A stretch of 64,000 nt of DNA from Parapristionchus giblindavisi (taxonomy: Eukaryota > Nematoda > Chromadorea > Rhabditida > Diplogasteridae), in NCBI GenBank assembly GCA_943737045.1, contig CALSFV010000214.1:1488001-1552000 (forward strand), written 5' to 3'. Under the pieces are notes generated by a model. It saw nothing but the letters and a program-made list of their open reading frames with translations. It was not told the origin of the DNA and did no database searches. The stretch's first letter is position 1. Each line of letters begins with the position of its first letter. Below are positions 11,201-22,011 of the stretch, piece by piece. The translations under genes were made by a program, and so were the position numbers.

Positions 11201-13006
11201 TGTTGTGTATTACGTTACGAGTCGTAATATTGGTAGAGACTTTATCGGAGAGAAAATAAGCACAACTGTGCGATGGGAGAGAAAACTATAAGAATGGTTG
11301 GAATGACCAATCAATACAACACGTCAACTATGATGACGTGTCATGAACATAGTATAGGGGGCACTACGCCGGATGAGAACCTACTGGATGATAACCGGAA
11401 GCGACCGTATGAGAACTGAGCGTATGAGAACCGACTGGATGAGAACCGAGCGTATGAGAACCGGCTGGATGAGAACCGACTGGATGAGAACCGAGCGTAT
11501 GAGAACCGACTGGATGAGAACCGACTGGATGAGAACCCACCGGATGAGAACCCACCGGATGAGAACCGAGCGTATGAGAACCTACCGGATGAGAACTTAG
11601 CGATCATTTTATGCCAAATATCGGGTAGATCAGTACCATATTTCAAAATGTGTCGGATGAGAACTTAGCGGCCATTTTATGTCAAATTCCGCGCTGATCA
11701 CCAATATGTTATTCACAATGAGTCTATGTAACTATTGCTAGAAACTATCCAGAAGTTCTTATGTATTTTCTGAATTAATATCGAAATCTCAATACAGGTC
11801 GTGATTTGAAGCTAATTTTGTTTTCCCATTTAAAAAAATTATCACACTTGTTCGCAAAATTGTTCGCTTTGTTCATACTAAAGTGTATAAATTGTTCCCA
11901 GATACTGTTAACTTACACTTTAATTCTAACATTGACATTTTCGTAAATTCCACTGATCGATGTTATTTTGAATTATTATCTGGAATTAAGTAGTCACGAT
12001 GTGGAGTCTGATATGAGAGATTGAGAGTGATGTGCGTACATATTTTGAAATATCGAACTGACATATTCGTGATCAGCGCGGAATTTGACATAAAATGGCC
12101 GCTAAGTTCTCATCCGACACATTTTGAAATATCGGACTAACATATTCGTGATCAGCGCGGAATTTGACAGAAATCGGCCGCTAAGTTCTCATCCGACACA
12201 TTTTGAAATATCGGACTAACATATTCGTGATCGGCGCGGAATTTGACATAAAATGGCCGCTAAGTTCTCATCCGACACATTTTGAAATATGGTACTGATC
12301 TACCCGATATTTGGAATAAAATAATCGCTAAGTTCTCATCCGGTAGGTTCTCATACGCTCGGTTATCATCCAGATGGTTATCATTCGGTAGGTTCTCATA
12401 CGCTCAGTTCTCATCCGGTGGGTTCTCATCCAGTCGGTTCTCATTCAGTCGGTTCTCATACGCTCGGTTCTCTTCCGGTGGGTTCTCATCCAGTCGGTTC
12501 TCAGACGCTCAGTTCACATACCGGTAGGTTCTCATACGCTCAGTTCTCTTCCGGTGGGTTCTCATCCAGTCGGTTCTCATACGCTCAGTTCTCATCCGGT
12601 GGGTTCTCATCCAGTCTGTTCTCATCCAGTCGGTTCTCATACGCTCGGTTCTCATCCGGTGGGTTCTCATCTAGTCGGTTCTCATCCAGTCGGTTCTCAT
12701 ACGCTCGGTTCTCTTCCGGTGGGTTCTTATCCAGTCGGTTCTCATTCAGTCGGTTCTCATACGCTCAGTTCTCATACGGTCGCTTCCGGTTATCATCCAG
12801 TAGGTTCTCATCCGACGGTTCTCATCCGGCGTAGTGCCGTATAGGGTAATGTGATTATGTAAGGGTGTAGGCTAAAGTACATATGCTAATAGACTTAGAG
12901 CAGACATAGCACCTCCGCACAAAGATATGAACTAGGTCATATCTGACAAACAATAATATGTACACAATCAATAATGTGATGGAATGACATTATGATTAAC
13001 GATGAA
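11201..13006. mobile_element. LTR-like repeat split by a nested foldback element
   Basis: Without the nested element (11,360-12,838) about 320 bp remain. They match, in the opposite orientation, the segment at about 26,900-27,238 next to the LINE. Shared landmarks include GTAGAGACTTTAT, CACGTCAACTA and GCTAATAGACTT. Read on the minus strand, a TGTCATT start and an ACAACA end look like LTR termini, and the 27-kb copy has an AATAAA near its end. It is probably a solo LTR or the terminal part of a retroelement. Confidence 0.5.
11360..12838. mobile_element. FB-like foldback transposon with inverted minisatellite arrays
   Basis: The ends are inverted repeats beginning GGCACTACGCCGG, flanked by an 8-bp duplication GTATAGGG (11,352-11,359 and 12,839-12,846). 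The related repeat at 27.1 kb has a single GAATAGGG, which is the empty site. Each arm contains tandem variants of a 15-bp unit (GGATGAGAACCGACT and relatives), about 240 bp on the left and about 500 bp on the right, in opposite orientation. The right arm also holds three copies of an approximately 85-bp block (about 12,068-12,300). This mirrors the organisation of Drosophila FB elements. No transposase is present; the long repetitive frames are translations of the minisatellite. Confidence 0.85.
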
Positions 13007-13088
13007 CTTTTATTAAATCAATTAAAGTCTGACACGGTCGCATTTGAAGTTTGACAAGTGAACAGTGATCTACGACAATAAGACTTAG
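13007..13088. repeat. 82-bp direct repeat, right copy
   Basis: Partner of 11,119-11,200, including a second copy of the putative first exon (ATG at about 13,041-13,043 on the minus strand). Confidence 0.75.
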
Positions 13089-13194
13089 AATAATAATGAT
13101 ATCAAAAAAAATTTAAAAGAAGAATGACCATTGCGAAAAAGAAAGAATTGAACATTTTGAGCAGATCAATAAAAGATTAGTGATAGAAAAATAC

Positions 13195-13690
13195 ATAGAT
13201 AGCATTGTAATTTTTAACTGGTATACTGTAAAATTTTCTACAGCACGCCAGTTTTGCCGTTTGATTCATTATTTGGCGCAACTGCGAGAATTCATCGAAA
13301 TGCCACGAAAGATATTCACAACCATCATTAGGCGGCGAAATTACGCACGGAGCACATATGTGCTAACAAGGAAATGCTCTGAGCTCACCGAAGCCAATCC
13401 GGTTGAAAGTTTGCATAGAGGTATGTTGGTGATTTTAAAGGAGAAGCTGCATGCATAATGTAAATCAAATGTATCTACTAAACGTAATGCTCAAGGACGT
13501 TATCATAACGCAATTTAAAAGCCAATTATAGTTTGCGATAAGGCGAGAGAGAGACAGTCGATTTGATAAGAGTGTACAGGAGAATGATACCATTCTTTCC
13601 TCGCTTGTATATCATATGCGATCAACGAAAGAGTTGAGTAGAATTATTGATTTAATAAAGACACGGAAGCATGGGGTGGATACGCGCTGT
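13195..13690 (+). repeat. R1 dispersed repeat, copy a
   Basis: This stretch has motifs shared with 15,215-15,680 and 41,640-42,170, such as GCATGCATAATGTAAATCAA and the TAACGCAATTTAAA region. The family has about eight copies in the window, all in the same orientation. No coding capacity is conserved. Class unknown. Confidence 0.5.
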
Positions 13691-13857
13691 GTATAATATA
13701 TGATGAGTTCAATATAGCTTCCTTAATTTCTTCATATGTCGATTAGGCAACGGTGAGAAATACTCTAGTCTTCTTTTGCTTAGATTACCGTTGCATTCAT
13801 TTGCCCAGAAAAAAAGTACACTTAACCATGTTAATTTATGATAATAATGATTCTTAA

Positions 13858-14222
13858 AGAAGGGGGCCCACGAGATTTGGGCTGCGCTATTGATATGAAT
13901 AACGTGGGACATAGGAAGCGACATTCCTTTCTCTATTAGATTTGACTGGTTGAACGCGTAGAGCGTGTGGCTCAGTGGTAAGTAGTCAGCGCTTGTAACC
14001 GTGCCACGTAGGTTCGATTCCCGTTTGCAATTTTCTATATATTTGTACTTCAATTTCAAAAACTCGCGCCTTTCCCTGGACTTATCAATGAACTTTAAGC
14101 CCGAATTACGGTATTCCGGGGCATCAAAAATTTTAGAGAAAATTGTTTTTGTGTACAAGGAGATGTGAGCCATAGTTCTGCCTGGCCAGTTTAGTAACGA
14201 AAAAACTCATGGGTCCCCTTCT
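13858..14222. mobile_element. TTAA-flanked element T1 with a tRNA-like core
   Basis: The terminal inverted repeats read AGAAGGGGGCCCACGAG on the left and, reverse-complemented, AGAAGGGGACCCATGAG on the right. The left flank is TTAA (13,854-13,857); the right has GTAA. Length is 365 bp. The interior holds a tRNA-like stretch. Similar ends occur on T2 and T3, defining a small non-autonomous family with piggyBac-style target preference. Confidence 0.65.
13957..14030 (+). ncRNA. tRNA-like sequence inside T1
   Basis: Contains a good A-box (TGGCTCAGTGG) and B-box (GGTTCGATTCC) at tRNA-like spacing, with a CTTGTAA loop in the anticodon position (TGT). The acceptor and T stems pair poorly, so it is more likely a tRNA-derived Pol III module or relic than a working tRNA gene. 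Confidence 0.5.
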
Positions 14223-14499
14223 GTAAGTCATGCTCATTTTTTCACCTAGAGCCACCGTTGAATCGAAACTGCGTGGCGTTGAAATCGCGTTTTTAATTAT
14301 TTCATATTACGTGATGGTGCTAAAACAAGCAGACATATCCGAGGAAAAAATCTTGATGACGATATTTCTCACGAAACGTTTTCACAATTTTCAATAAATG
14401 GAATTTCTGACAAAGCACCATCAATTGACGATAGATGACGCAAACTTTTCAAAACAACGCCATCTGACCTCAACGGTACCGAGAACTCCAATCCGCAAA

Positions 14500-15030
14500 A
14501 TTTTATTATTTGATTGTCCAGACTCTTATGCAGCTCGCGGAAGAAAATCCGGTTGAAATAAACGATTTGTTTTCTGGTTTTCGTTTGTTTAAAATGTTGA
14601 GATTTTGAAATCTACGGTCTACTCTTTTATAATAGTTTGTAAAAATAAAGGCGTAAAGGAGAATAGGCTTGCATAATCTATGATAAATCAAATCTAAGAA
14701 CTTCTCGGCATTTTGGCCAAGATCAAAAAGTAACTAAATGTAATGGCCAAACACGTAAGCATAACGTAATAAAAAAAACATAACGTAAGCGAATCAATGA
14801 TATAATGTTTGAAGAATAGATCTCACTCTTTAAAATGTACGGTATAGTCTTTAAATATTTACGTGCGCGTAGTTTGAGATTCCGATAAGACAGAAGAAGA
14901 AACAGTCTAACTGATACGCATAGAGGATGAAGAAAAGGAGCGAAGAATAGATCTCACTCGTACCTCTTTCTCGCTATGTCGAGTGGAAATGATTGTAGTG
15001 AACAAACACAAATGATCAGCTTACACTGAA
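14500..15030 (+). repeat. R1 dispersed repeat, copy b
   Basis: Shares the order of motifs with the other R1 copies: a segment ending AAGCATAACGTAATAAAAA, then AATCAATGATATAATG, then a GTAGTGAACAAACA motif near 15,000. It is paralogous to about 41,700-42,170, showing that the spacers upstream of B and D are duplicates of each other. Confidence 0.45.
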
Positions 15031-15214
15031 AAATCATTGGAACATGAATAGTCATTTTTTCCTCCATTCATAATCATTCTGGCCATTCAACGACGATTAT
15101 TTTGCCGAATGAGTCATTTTTATTTTTATTCTTTCTTTTCATTGTGTTAGCATCCCTCTAATCTAGTTAGTCCTTACGTTGTTGTGTGCAAGTGGCTTAC
15201 TATAGGATTTTCCA

Positions 15215-15690
15215 CAGTACACCATTTTTGCCGTCTGATTAATTCCTTGATACAAATAGCGAGAATTCGTCGTATTGCAGCGAAAGATATTTGCTGCCAT
15301 ACTTTGGCTTTGCACTAAGAAAAGAATGACCTCAGCTCGCGAAAGCTAATTCACTTAATTTTTTGCATAGAAGGTTGTTGTCTGATGTATTTATGTTTAT
15401 AATGTTTTCAGCGTACCAATATATTATTCGAGATTTTAAAATGTACGGTATATCTTTAAACATTTACAAATAAAGTCCAAAAGAAGAATCTGCATGCACA
15501 ATTTAAATCAAATGTATCAACTAAACTTAATAGCCCAAAACGTTAGCATAACGTAAATTAAATGGGCAATAAACTGTACATATCAATGATATATAGCGCG
15601 CGGAGTTTGAGATAGGACGGAAGAATAAACATTATAACTGATAAACGCATAGGATGAAGAAGAAGAGAGGAAAATTCACCTTACCTCCCC
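15215..15690 (+). repeat. R1 dispersed repeat, copy c
   Basis: Similar to 13,195-13,690, including GCATGCACAATTTAAATCAA and AACGTTAGCATAACGTAA. No coding frame is conserved. Confidence 0.45.
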
Positions 15691-15697
15691 TTGTTAA

Positions 15698-15984
15698 AGA
15701 AGGAGACCCTTGAGTTTGCATGTCTGACTCCCGCCACGATAAGCATGTTGGCTATTGTTTATATTATATGGTAATTGTCGTGAGGGATAATGAGAAAATG
15801 AGAGAGCAAGTATGCAAATCGGATAGGCAATCTCTACATGCCTTGAAAATTGTACTTTCGACGCGCATAGTAAGCTTTAAACATATCGGGAATCAATATC
15901 AGATATATCTTTCGATTCGTGCGATGAATCTCTATCATTAAATCAGAACAGTCTTATTACGAAAAAACTCGAGGGTCCCCATCA
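15698..15984. mobile_element. TTAA-flanked element T2
   Basis: Flanked by TTAA at 15,694-15,697 and 15,985-15,988. The ends AGAAGGAGACCCTTGAGTTT and TGATGGGGACCCTCGAGTTT are imperfect inverted repeats related to T1. 287 bp, non-coding, with no clear B-box. Confidence 0.6.
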
Positions 15985-15995
15985 TTAATGAAATA

Positions 15996-17228
15996 CAGTA
16001 CCGTGCAAAAGTCTATCCACTTTTACTTTTTTCGTCAGAACTATTTTTCAAACTCAACCCATTAGGTCCAGATTTTCAGTTATTTAAAACTATGACACGA
16101 CACTTGGGAGTAAGAATCTTTCGATATCCGAGCGAGAACCCATTTGCCGTAGACGTCAGATGTGCTGCCCGTACGTACTCTCTCACTGCAAGTCCGGGTG
16201 TCTGTTTCGACTATCCACAAGGTCATCGAAGCTCCAATCTATGCTCAAACAATGAAGAAGACTAATGAACGACCTCGCAAGACGATTTTGACATCTCTTC
16301 ATCCGATTATCCGCATCTAGAATGAGAAAACGAGGCTCACGGCAATGAACGACAAGCGAGAACTGACGGAATTTCACCAAATTGGGGTACGTAAAGCTTC
16401 TAAACTTGGCTGAAAAGATGTTTAAAGGAAGCCAACCTGACGACTAACATGGGTTATTCTCCCCGTCCAATCATCAGAAACTTGATTTCGTCATAGAATA
16501 CGACCTACTTCTATTGTCAGGGGGTCTAATGAATGTGCTCTTTTGCCCATGCGATTATTGCTTTGCGAATCGTTTCGTGGATCAGCGGTTTCTAGGTATG
16601 CCCACTTCCTTAAAGTCCTAGGCACGATGACGACTTTGCACGATGTAGACAGACACCTCAAACATCTTTTCAGCCAAATTTAGAAGATTAACGTACCCCA
16701 ATTTGGTGAAATTCCGTCAGTTCTCGCTTGTCGTTCATTGCCGTGAGTCTCGTTTTCTCATTCTAGATGCGGACAAAAGGATGATTAGATGTTAAAATCG
16801 CCTTGTGAGGTCGTTCATTAGTCTTATTCATTGTTTGAACATAGATTGGAGCTTCGATGACCTTGTGGATTGTCGAAACAGACACCCGGACTTGCTGTGA
16901 GAGAGTGCCTACGGGCAGCCCATCTGACGTCCATGTGTTCTCGCACGGATATCGATAGATTCTTACTCCCAAGATGTCGTGTCATAGTTTTAAAACGATA
17001 TAACCCACATTGATAGCGAAATGAGAGAAAAAATCGAAGAAATCGAAGAATGACTTTTTTATAAATTCGAAATAAATTTCACAGTAAGAGTTCATCCGGG
17101 CTAGTTTGTTGTGTAAACCACGTGAAAACACTCTCAAAATAATCCCTGAAAAGCTGGACATAATCGGTTGAGTTTGAAATAAGTTATGACGAAAAAAGCA
17201 AAAGTGGATAGACTTTTGCACTGTACTG
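15996..17228 (-). mobile_element. Tc1/mariner-type element, rearranged relic
   Basis: Inverted ends CAGTACCGTGCAAAAGTCTA and CAGTACAGTGCAAAAGTCTA are flanked by TA dinucleotides, as in Tc1-like elements. The interior carries two inverted copies of the transposase amino-terminal region: about 16,763-16,972 on the minus strand (motif VSVSTIHKVIEAPIYVQTM, then ERPHKAILTSN, typical of the paired HTH region) and a damaged mirror copy around 16,100-16,400. Stops and frameshifts rule out activity. A recombined inverted dimer is the simplest explanation. Confidence 0.7.
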
Positions 17229-17704
17229 TAATTGAATGCATGAGAATTTTACAAGAATAGGATTGCATGCACATTAAATGTAAATTTTGAGATGTGAATG
17301 TTGAAGTAGTAAAATTTATGATTCATAGTGTTTCGGAAGCTACTTGAAAGAGCATATTTCTCGATATCGAAAGGGTCCATAACAATCATTATAATGAACA
17401 GACAAATTAAGAAATAAACGTTCCTCTACATATTATGTTTATCTACCTACTTGATATATCTACCTTATTGACCAAGCACGCAATGAAAAATGAATAAAAC
17501 TGTGAATTAAACAAAGATATGATAAGCACTGAACAAAACATAGTGGTATATCTCGAATTTCAATTTTCTTTCCTTTGCTCACTCTATCTACGTATTTTTT
17601 ATAAATAAACATGGCCGATGTTGTAAAAACACAATATTTCACTAGTAGCTAGTATGGAGGGAAACAAAAACAATGAAAAGAAGGAATAGGAATGAAAATA
17701 CCTC

Positions 17705-19418
17705 ATATCACGCGTGTCGCGTAAGGATCAATACAACTGTCGGACAATGAAAAAATGAAAATTTGGTTTAAATCATTTTTGGATAGCCCTGACAGTGCCG
17801 GAGAAGATAGCGTTTCGATTTTTTGTCTAAGATCAATTTTGACGAAGATAGACGCCGTTGACTGTCGGATTTGTGGAAAAGTGTTGACTTTCACCCCCAA
17901 TAGCTCGCTTTTGAATGGGAATAGCGAAAATATCATAGAGACATAAATTGTAGAAAATTCTCAGGAGAATCGAGATAACACAAGCAGAAATTACAAAATC
18001 GATTTTTCATCATCTTCTGTGGCGGAAAGCTGACGTTTGCACCACAAATCGAAAGTACAATTTTTATTTGTTCAGATGATAGATATTGCGAAGACGGATC
18101 GATTGATGTATAGTTATTGGGGTCGAATCGTGACCGCAATATGAGTTTTTCCCAAAAAACGAGTCTGAAATCACGGACTTCGCCGATTTCTCGCACGAGA
18201 GATGGAAGAGTCACTTTGATCTACCCACTCTTCTCTCGTTGATAAATGATTTACCAATTTTTTTGTTTGTTTTACGTGCTTTCTTTTTTAAAATGTTTTG
18301 AACGGGTCGTTATCTCGCTCTCGCGTTGCTGGACGACCTCCACCGAGATGGAGGGATGATTTGACAAGAACGATCGGATCTACATGGTGGAGTATGAATA
18401 GTCATGACTTTACCCGTTCCATCCCCACCTAGCGATGATCGCTTGACGTGATAAATTTATTATTATTATTATTATTATTTGAACGGGTTTCCTTGTTTCC
18501 TGAATATATTGTTGAATCACTGGCCACCTCATCTCCTCAACTCGAGCATGTGCTACTTCGCTGTCAATCGACGGTCTCTCCATGAGAAAAGACCAAGACT
18601 CAAGGGAGTCGATCTGGAGAAGAATAGTTAATGTACAATAGTCTTCATTTTTGATGAGATAATTAGTGATAAGCAGGATGAGGATGGTTTCTTTCGAGAG
18701 ACTATCGCGGCCTGAATTGACTCCATCTTTGATAGATAGATTTTTTATTGTTCGTATTTACATTGTTTATAAAGTAATTCCTTCTTTTCAATAGGTTGTA
18801 GTTATGATATTCATTTATTTCAACATTTTTTCGAGTTCAGTGTACAGAAATACCAAGAAATATCATTGAACAGCGAGAGACGAGTGGGTAGATCAAAGTG
18901 ACTCTTCCATCTCTCGAGCGAGAAATCGGCTAAGTCCGAGATTTCAGACTCGTTTTTTTGGGAAAAACTCATATTGCGGTCACGATTCGACCCCAATAAC
19001 TATACATCAATCGATCCGTCTTCACAATATCTATCATCTGAACCAATAAAAAATTGTACTTTCGATTTGTGTTGCAAACGTCAGCTTTCCGCCACAGAAG
19101 ATGATGAAAAATCGATTTTGTAATTTCTGCTTGTGTTATCTCGATTCTCCTGAGAATTTTCTACAATTTATGTCTCTATGATATTTTCGCTATTCCCATT
19201 CCAAAGCGAGTTATAGCGGGTGAAAGTCACGAGTTTTTTCACAGATTCCGACAGTCAACGGCGTCTATCTTCGTCAAAATTGATCTTAGACAAAAAATCG
19301 AAACGCTATCTTTTCCGGCACTGTCAGGGCTATTCAAAAATAGTAAATATAATAGGGGTTAAATTTTGTCCGGACACCCCACGATTTTGTCTCGATCCTT
19401 ACGCGACACGCGTGATAT
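17705..19418. mobile_element. 1.7-kb foldback element with arms of about 530 bp
   Basis: The terminal ATATCACGCGTGTCGCGTAA is matched by its reverse complement at 19,397-19,418. Arms run about 17,705-18,235 and 18,885-19,418 with high identity. The homologous spacer at 42,585-42,600 lacks it (empty site within CCTCATTCGTCCATAATCGC). No transposase was found. A small retroposed insertion sits in the loop. Confidence 0.75.
18308..18477 (+). mobile_element. Short retroposon with (ATT)n tail and 11-bp target duplication
   Basis: The duplication TTTGAACGGGT occurs at 18,297-18,307 and 18,478-18,488. The 170-bp body ends in TGATAAATT followed by an (ATT)n tail. This is the signature of a SINE or a 5'-truncated LINE copied by target-primed reverse transcription. 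It lies in the loop of the foldback, so it arrived later or was carried along. Confidence 0.75.
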
Positions 19419-19565
19419 TCGCAGTTGAATGGCCAGAATGATACAAAGTGCTTCTGAAAAAAATCCAATGATTTTTGAAGTACGATGAAATGGTAAATCA
19501 AACTTATGATCATGATTAAACGGAGAGATTCACGCCACACAGACAAGATAATTTATTAACTTATT

Positions 19566-19911
19566 GCGCACTAAAAAATAGTGGAAAACGGAAAATGGCG
19601 ACTTTCCAGGGTCTAAAAAAGTACACTGGAAAAATGAAAATTTGAATTCGCGGGCGCGAAAAAAGGTGCAGGAATTCAAATTCTGACCTTCTAAATGCGA
19701 TTCCCTGCGGTTTTAAGAAGGATGCTAAGTAGGAATTCAAGTTCCAATACTTCTAAAGGCGGAAAAATGAAATTTGGGTTCAGAATTTGAATTGTCGCAC
19801 CTTTTTCGCGCCCGCGAATTCAAATTTCGAGTTTCCATTTTCGGTTTTCCAGTGTACATTTTTAGACCCTGGAAAGTCGCCATTTTCCGTTTTCCACAAT
19901 TTTTAGCGCGC
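19566..19911. repeat. Palindromic MITE, about 346 bp
   Basis: Near-perfect inverted repeat: GTGGAAAACGGAAAATGGCG at the left is matched by its complement near 19,875-19,897. The GAATTCGCGGGCGCGAAAAA motif in one arm is mirrored in the other. Non-coding. Confidence 0.8.
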
Positions 19912-20479
19912 CATTAGTCATCTTAGCTGTTTCAAAGGTATGAAATGTTAATTTAATTACTGAAGACGCTCAAGAAAACGTTATTATAGAATTACAAAAG
20001 TTTTGCATACATCGCGCAAATGCCGAATATAGTAAACTTCTCCACCGTTGAGAAAAACGCACTCCAAAAATTTCGCATAATTTCGGGAGGTTTTTCCGAA
20101 CGTTTTGTAAATGCATATAATTTTATTTTTGCTGAAAGCCCAATTAAATGACGAGAAGACGCCATAAAAATCGATGAAATAAGAATGGTATGTCGCGCGA
20201 AGAAGTGGGCGGAGTCTGAGTATTGCGCGGCAAATAGCGGAATTTGTATTGTTCGGACAGTTTTAATTCTATAATAGTAATATTCTTCTTTTTTTCTCGT
20301 AAGGTTTTCTTATTCACCAAATTTGAAATATATCTTTCGCTCTTACATGTTAAGTGCATTTAATTAATTAACTTATCTACGCCCGAGGCACAACAAGACA
20401 TGTGGCAATTTTTTTTCCAACAATACATAAAATGATTTTATGAGAACAATAATCATGAATATTGTTGTATGTTTAAAAC

Positions 20480-20945
20480 TCGTTCAAGGCTAAATCACAT
20501 TCCTATTAGATCTCACAAGCGAATTAAACCATCTTTAAAACCGAATAAAATCCTTCAAGCGTCTACTCATAAAAAAATCTATTTCCTTATAGGCATGAAA
20601 TTAGTACGAATTCCTTTTCCTACGATTAAACCACTCCTAGAAAATACATCTATAGAAAATACATCTCTCGTACCTATAGATGTATTTTCTTACTTGCGAA
20701 TATTTAAATGAAGTGTAGCAACTAAAAGTAATGTCCAAGGATGTAAGCATAACGCAATAAAAAGATAATCAAGCGAATCAATGATATGGAAGATTGTGTG
20801 CGGAGTTTGATTTTCCGTAAGGGTGGGAGAAGAGACATCTCGTACATTTCTGTCGATATATCGAGAGAGGTCCATGGAAATCATTGTAGTGAACAAACAA
20901 CAACGAACAACTTACTTTGAAAATCGGTGGAACATGCATCGATCG
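20480..20945 (+). repeat. R1 dispersed repeat, copy d
   Basis: Strong match to 52,660-53,110, including ACACAAGCGAATTAAACC-like and ATCATTGTAGTGAACAAACA motifs. A small hairpin at 20,639-20,692 (AAATACATCTATAG and complement) is internal. The frames here are not conserved between copies. Confidence 0.55.
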
Positions 20946-21199
20946 AATTAGCATGAATTTCCCATAACATTATTCAACAATTCCAAAAAAAAGTACATCA
21001 ATAAGCAATAGTTCCCTCATGCCCATCATAAGGGCATTTTTTTCCTACTAATTTCACTCTCATCATTGATCCGTGATTATTCATTGATTGATTTGATTCA
21101 TTTGATCGTTCTATTTCAAGTTCCCAAATTCCTACCACCCAATTTCCCGATTCTCTTATTCACTTATTTATTCTTCGTTTCAAATGTTGTCACATCTTT

Positions 21200-21236
21200 A
21201 TTGGATGTATGATAAATAAATAAATAAATAAATATT
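21200..21236 (+). repeat. (AAAT)n tract, probable LINE 3' tail
   Basis: GGATGTATGATAAATAAATAAATA-type tail like that of the LINE at 24.85 kb. A similar sequence lies at about 6,205-6,240 on the opposite strand. Confidence 0.4.
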
Positions 21237-21269
21237 TCTGAAGATTATGTATAACGGTTTTTTCGTAAT

Positions 21270-21927
21270 TGAGCATGGTAGTCCATGGTAGCGACGAGAG
21301 GATTCCAAAGATATATTTTGAGCCCTTATCTCCGTGGAGAAAGCTTTCATTGGCTCGATATAATGATGCGCGCCTTGCAACAGGAGTCTCTCAATTCCGC
21401 ACGCTATCTCGCACTCTCGAGAGTGGCGAGAGAGCGTGCGAAATGAGAGAGTGGTGAGGGAGCGCGCGGCATTGAGTCGTAAACAACTCCTGATGCTGAC
21501 GCAGATCACTATATTGAGCCAATGAAAGCTTTCTCGACGGAGATAAGGGCTAAAAATACATCGTAGGAATCCTCTCGTCACGCCGGTTCGAACTGTCATA
21601 CTCTCTAGGCTCGCAACCGTCTCAATCAAAAGTTTCAATTGACGACCTTTTGGAAAATTTTCAAAACAAATGAAGTAGACAGCCATCATCGCCATCGAAT
21701 TCTGTCCCAGGAGCCCAATTTTCATACTTCTAGCTCTTCCATGGACCGAGAACGGCTTGAAAACGTGATTATACCGTAATCACGCCCAGGCGTTGCGGGA
21801 ACACTGGAGCCAAAATGATTATGCACATCTTCATCAGCGAGGTCGATAACCCCTATACACAAGTTTTGAGGGTATTAAAATTTTTGGCCTGTGCCAACCC
21901 TTGTTCGACTCTTACACAAACGGCCTC
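21270..21927. mobile_element. T11, left-truncated copy of the T10 palindrome
   Basis: The right portion matches the right arm of T10 (61,300-61,984), ending GACTCTTACACAAACGGCCTC followed by ATAA instead of TTAA. The left outer arm is missing. Inverted arms around 21,400-21,480 remain. The 175-codon frame on the minus strand is an arm translation, not a gene. Confidence 0.7.
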
Positions 21928-21965
21928 ATAACAACAATGGCTTGATGCGTAACGCTGTATATGAA

Positions 21966-22011
21966 CATGTTGGCTAGAAACTCATTTGAGTTTGAGTTTC
22001 TAGCCAACATG
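21966..22011. repeat. Perfect 19-bp-arm hairpin
   Basis: TGAGTTTCTAGCCAACATG and its exact complement are separated by 8 bases. The related spacer at about 46,880-46,900 has only one arm, so host sequence was locally duplicated in inverted orientation. Confidence 0.75.

Larger units (their letters stand above)
15070..19443. mobile_element. Composite inverted-repeat element M1, with three nested insertions
   Basis: The left arm (about 15,070-15,180) has AATCATTCTGGCCATTCAAC and a TTTTTATTCTTTCTTTTCATTG tract. Its reverse complement lies at about 17,645-17,704 plus 19,419-19,443, the right arm having been split by the foldback at 17,705-19,418. A shorter homologue (M2) is at about 42,190-42,640. 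Nested inside M1 are R1 copy c, T2, the Tc1-like relic and the foldback. Confidence 0.5.

Noticed and set aside
11364..12838. Regular short repeats resembling a CRISPR array
   Set aside because: There are no unique spacers, the units are contiguous and variable, the arrays are inverted within a transposon, and the genome is eukaryotic.
11341..12844. Overlapping frames of about 60-140 codons with [12 protein letters not shown] or [15 protein letters not shown] repeats on both strands
   Set aside because: They are translations of the 15-bp minisatellite in all frames of the FB-like element, not a protein gene.
13709..14173. 154-codon minus-strand frame
   Set aside because: Runs through element T1 and its tRNA-like core; no recognisable domain.
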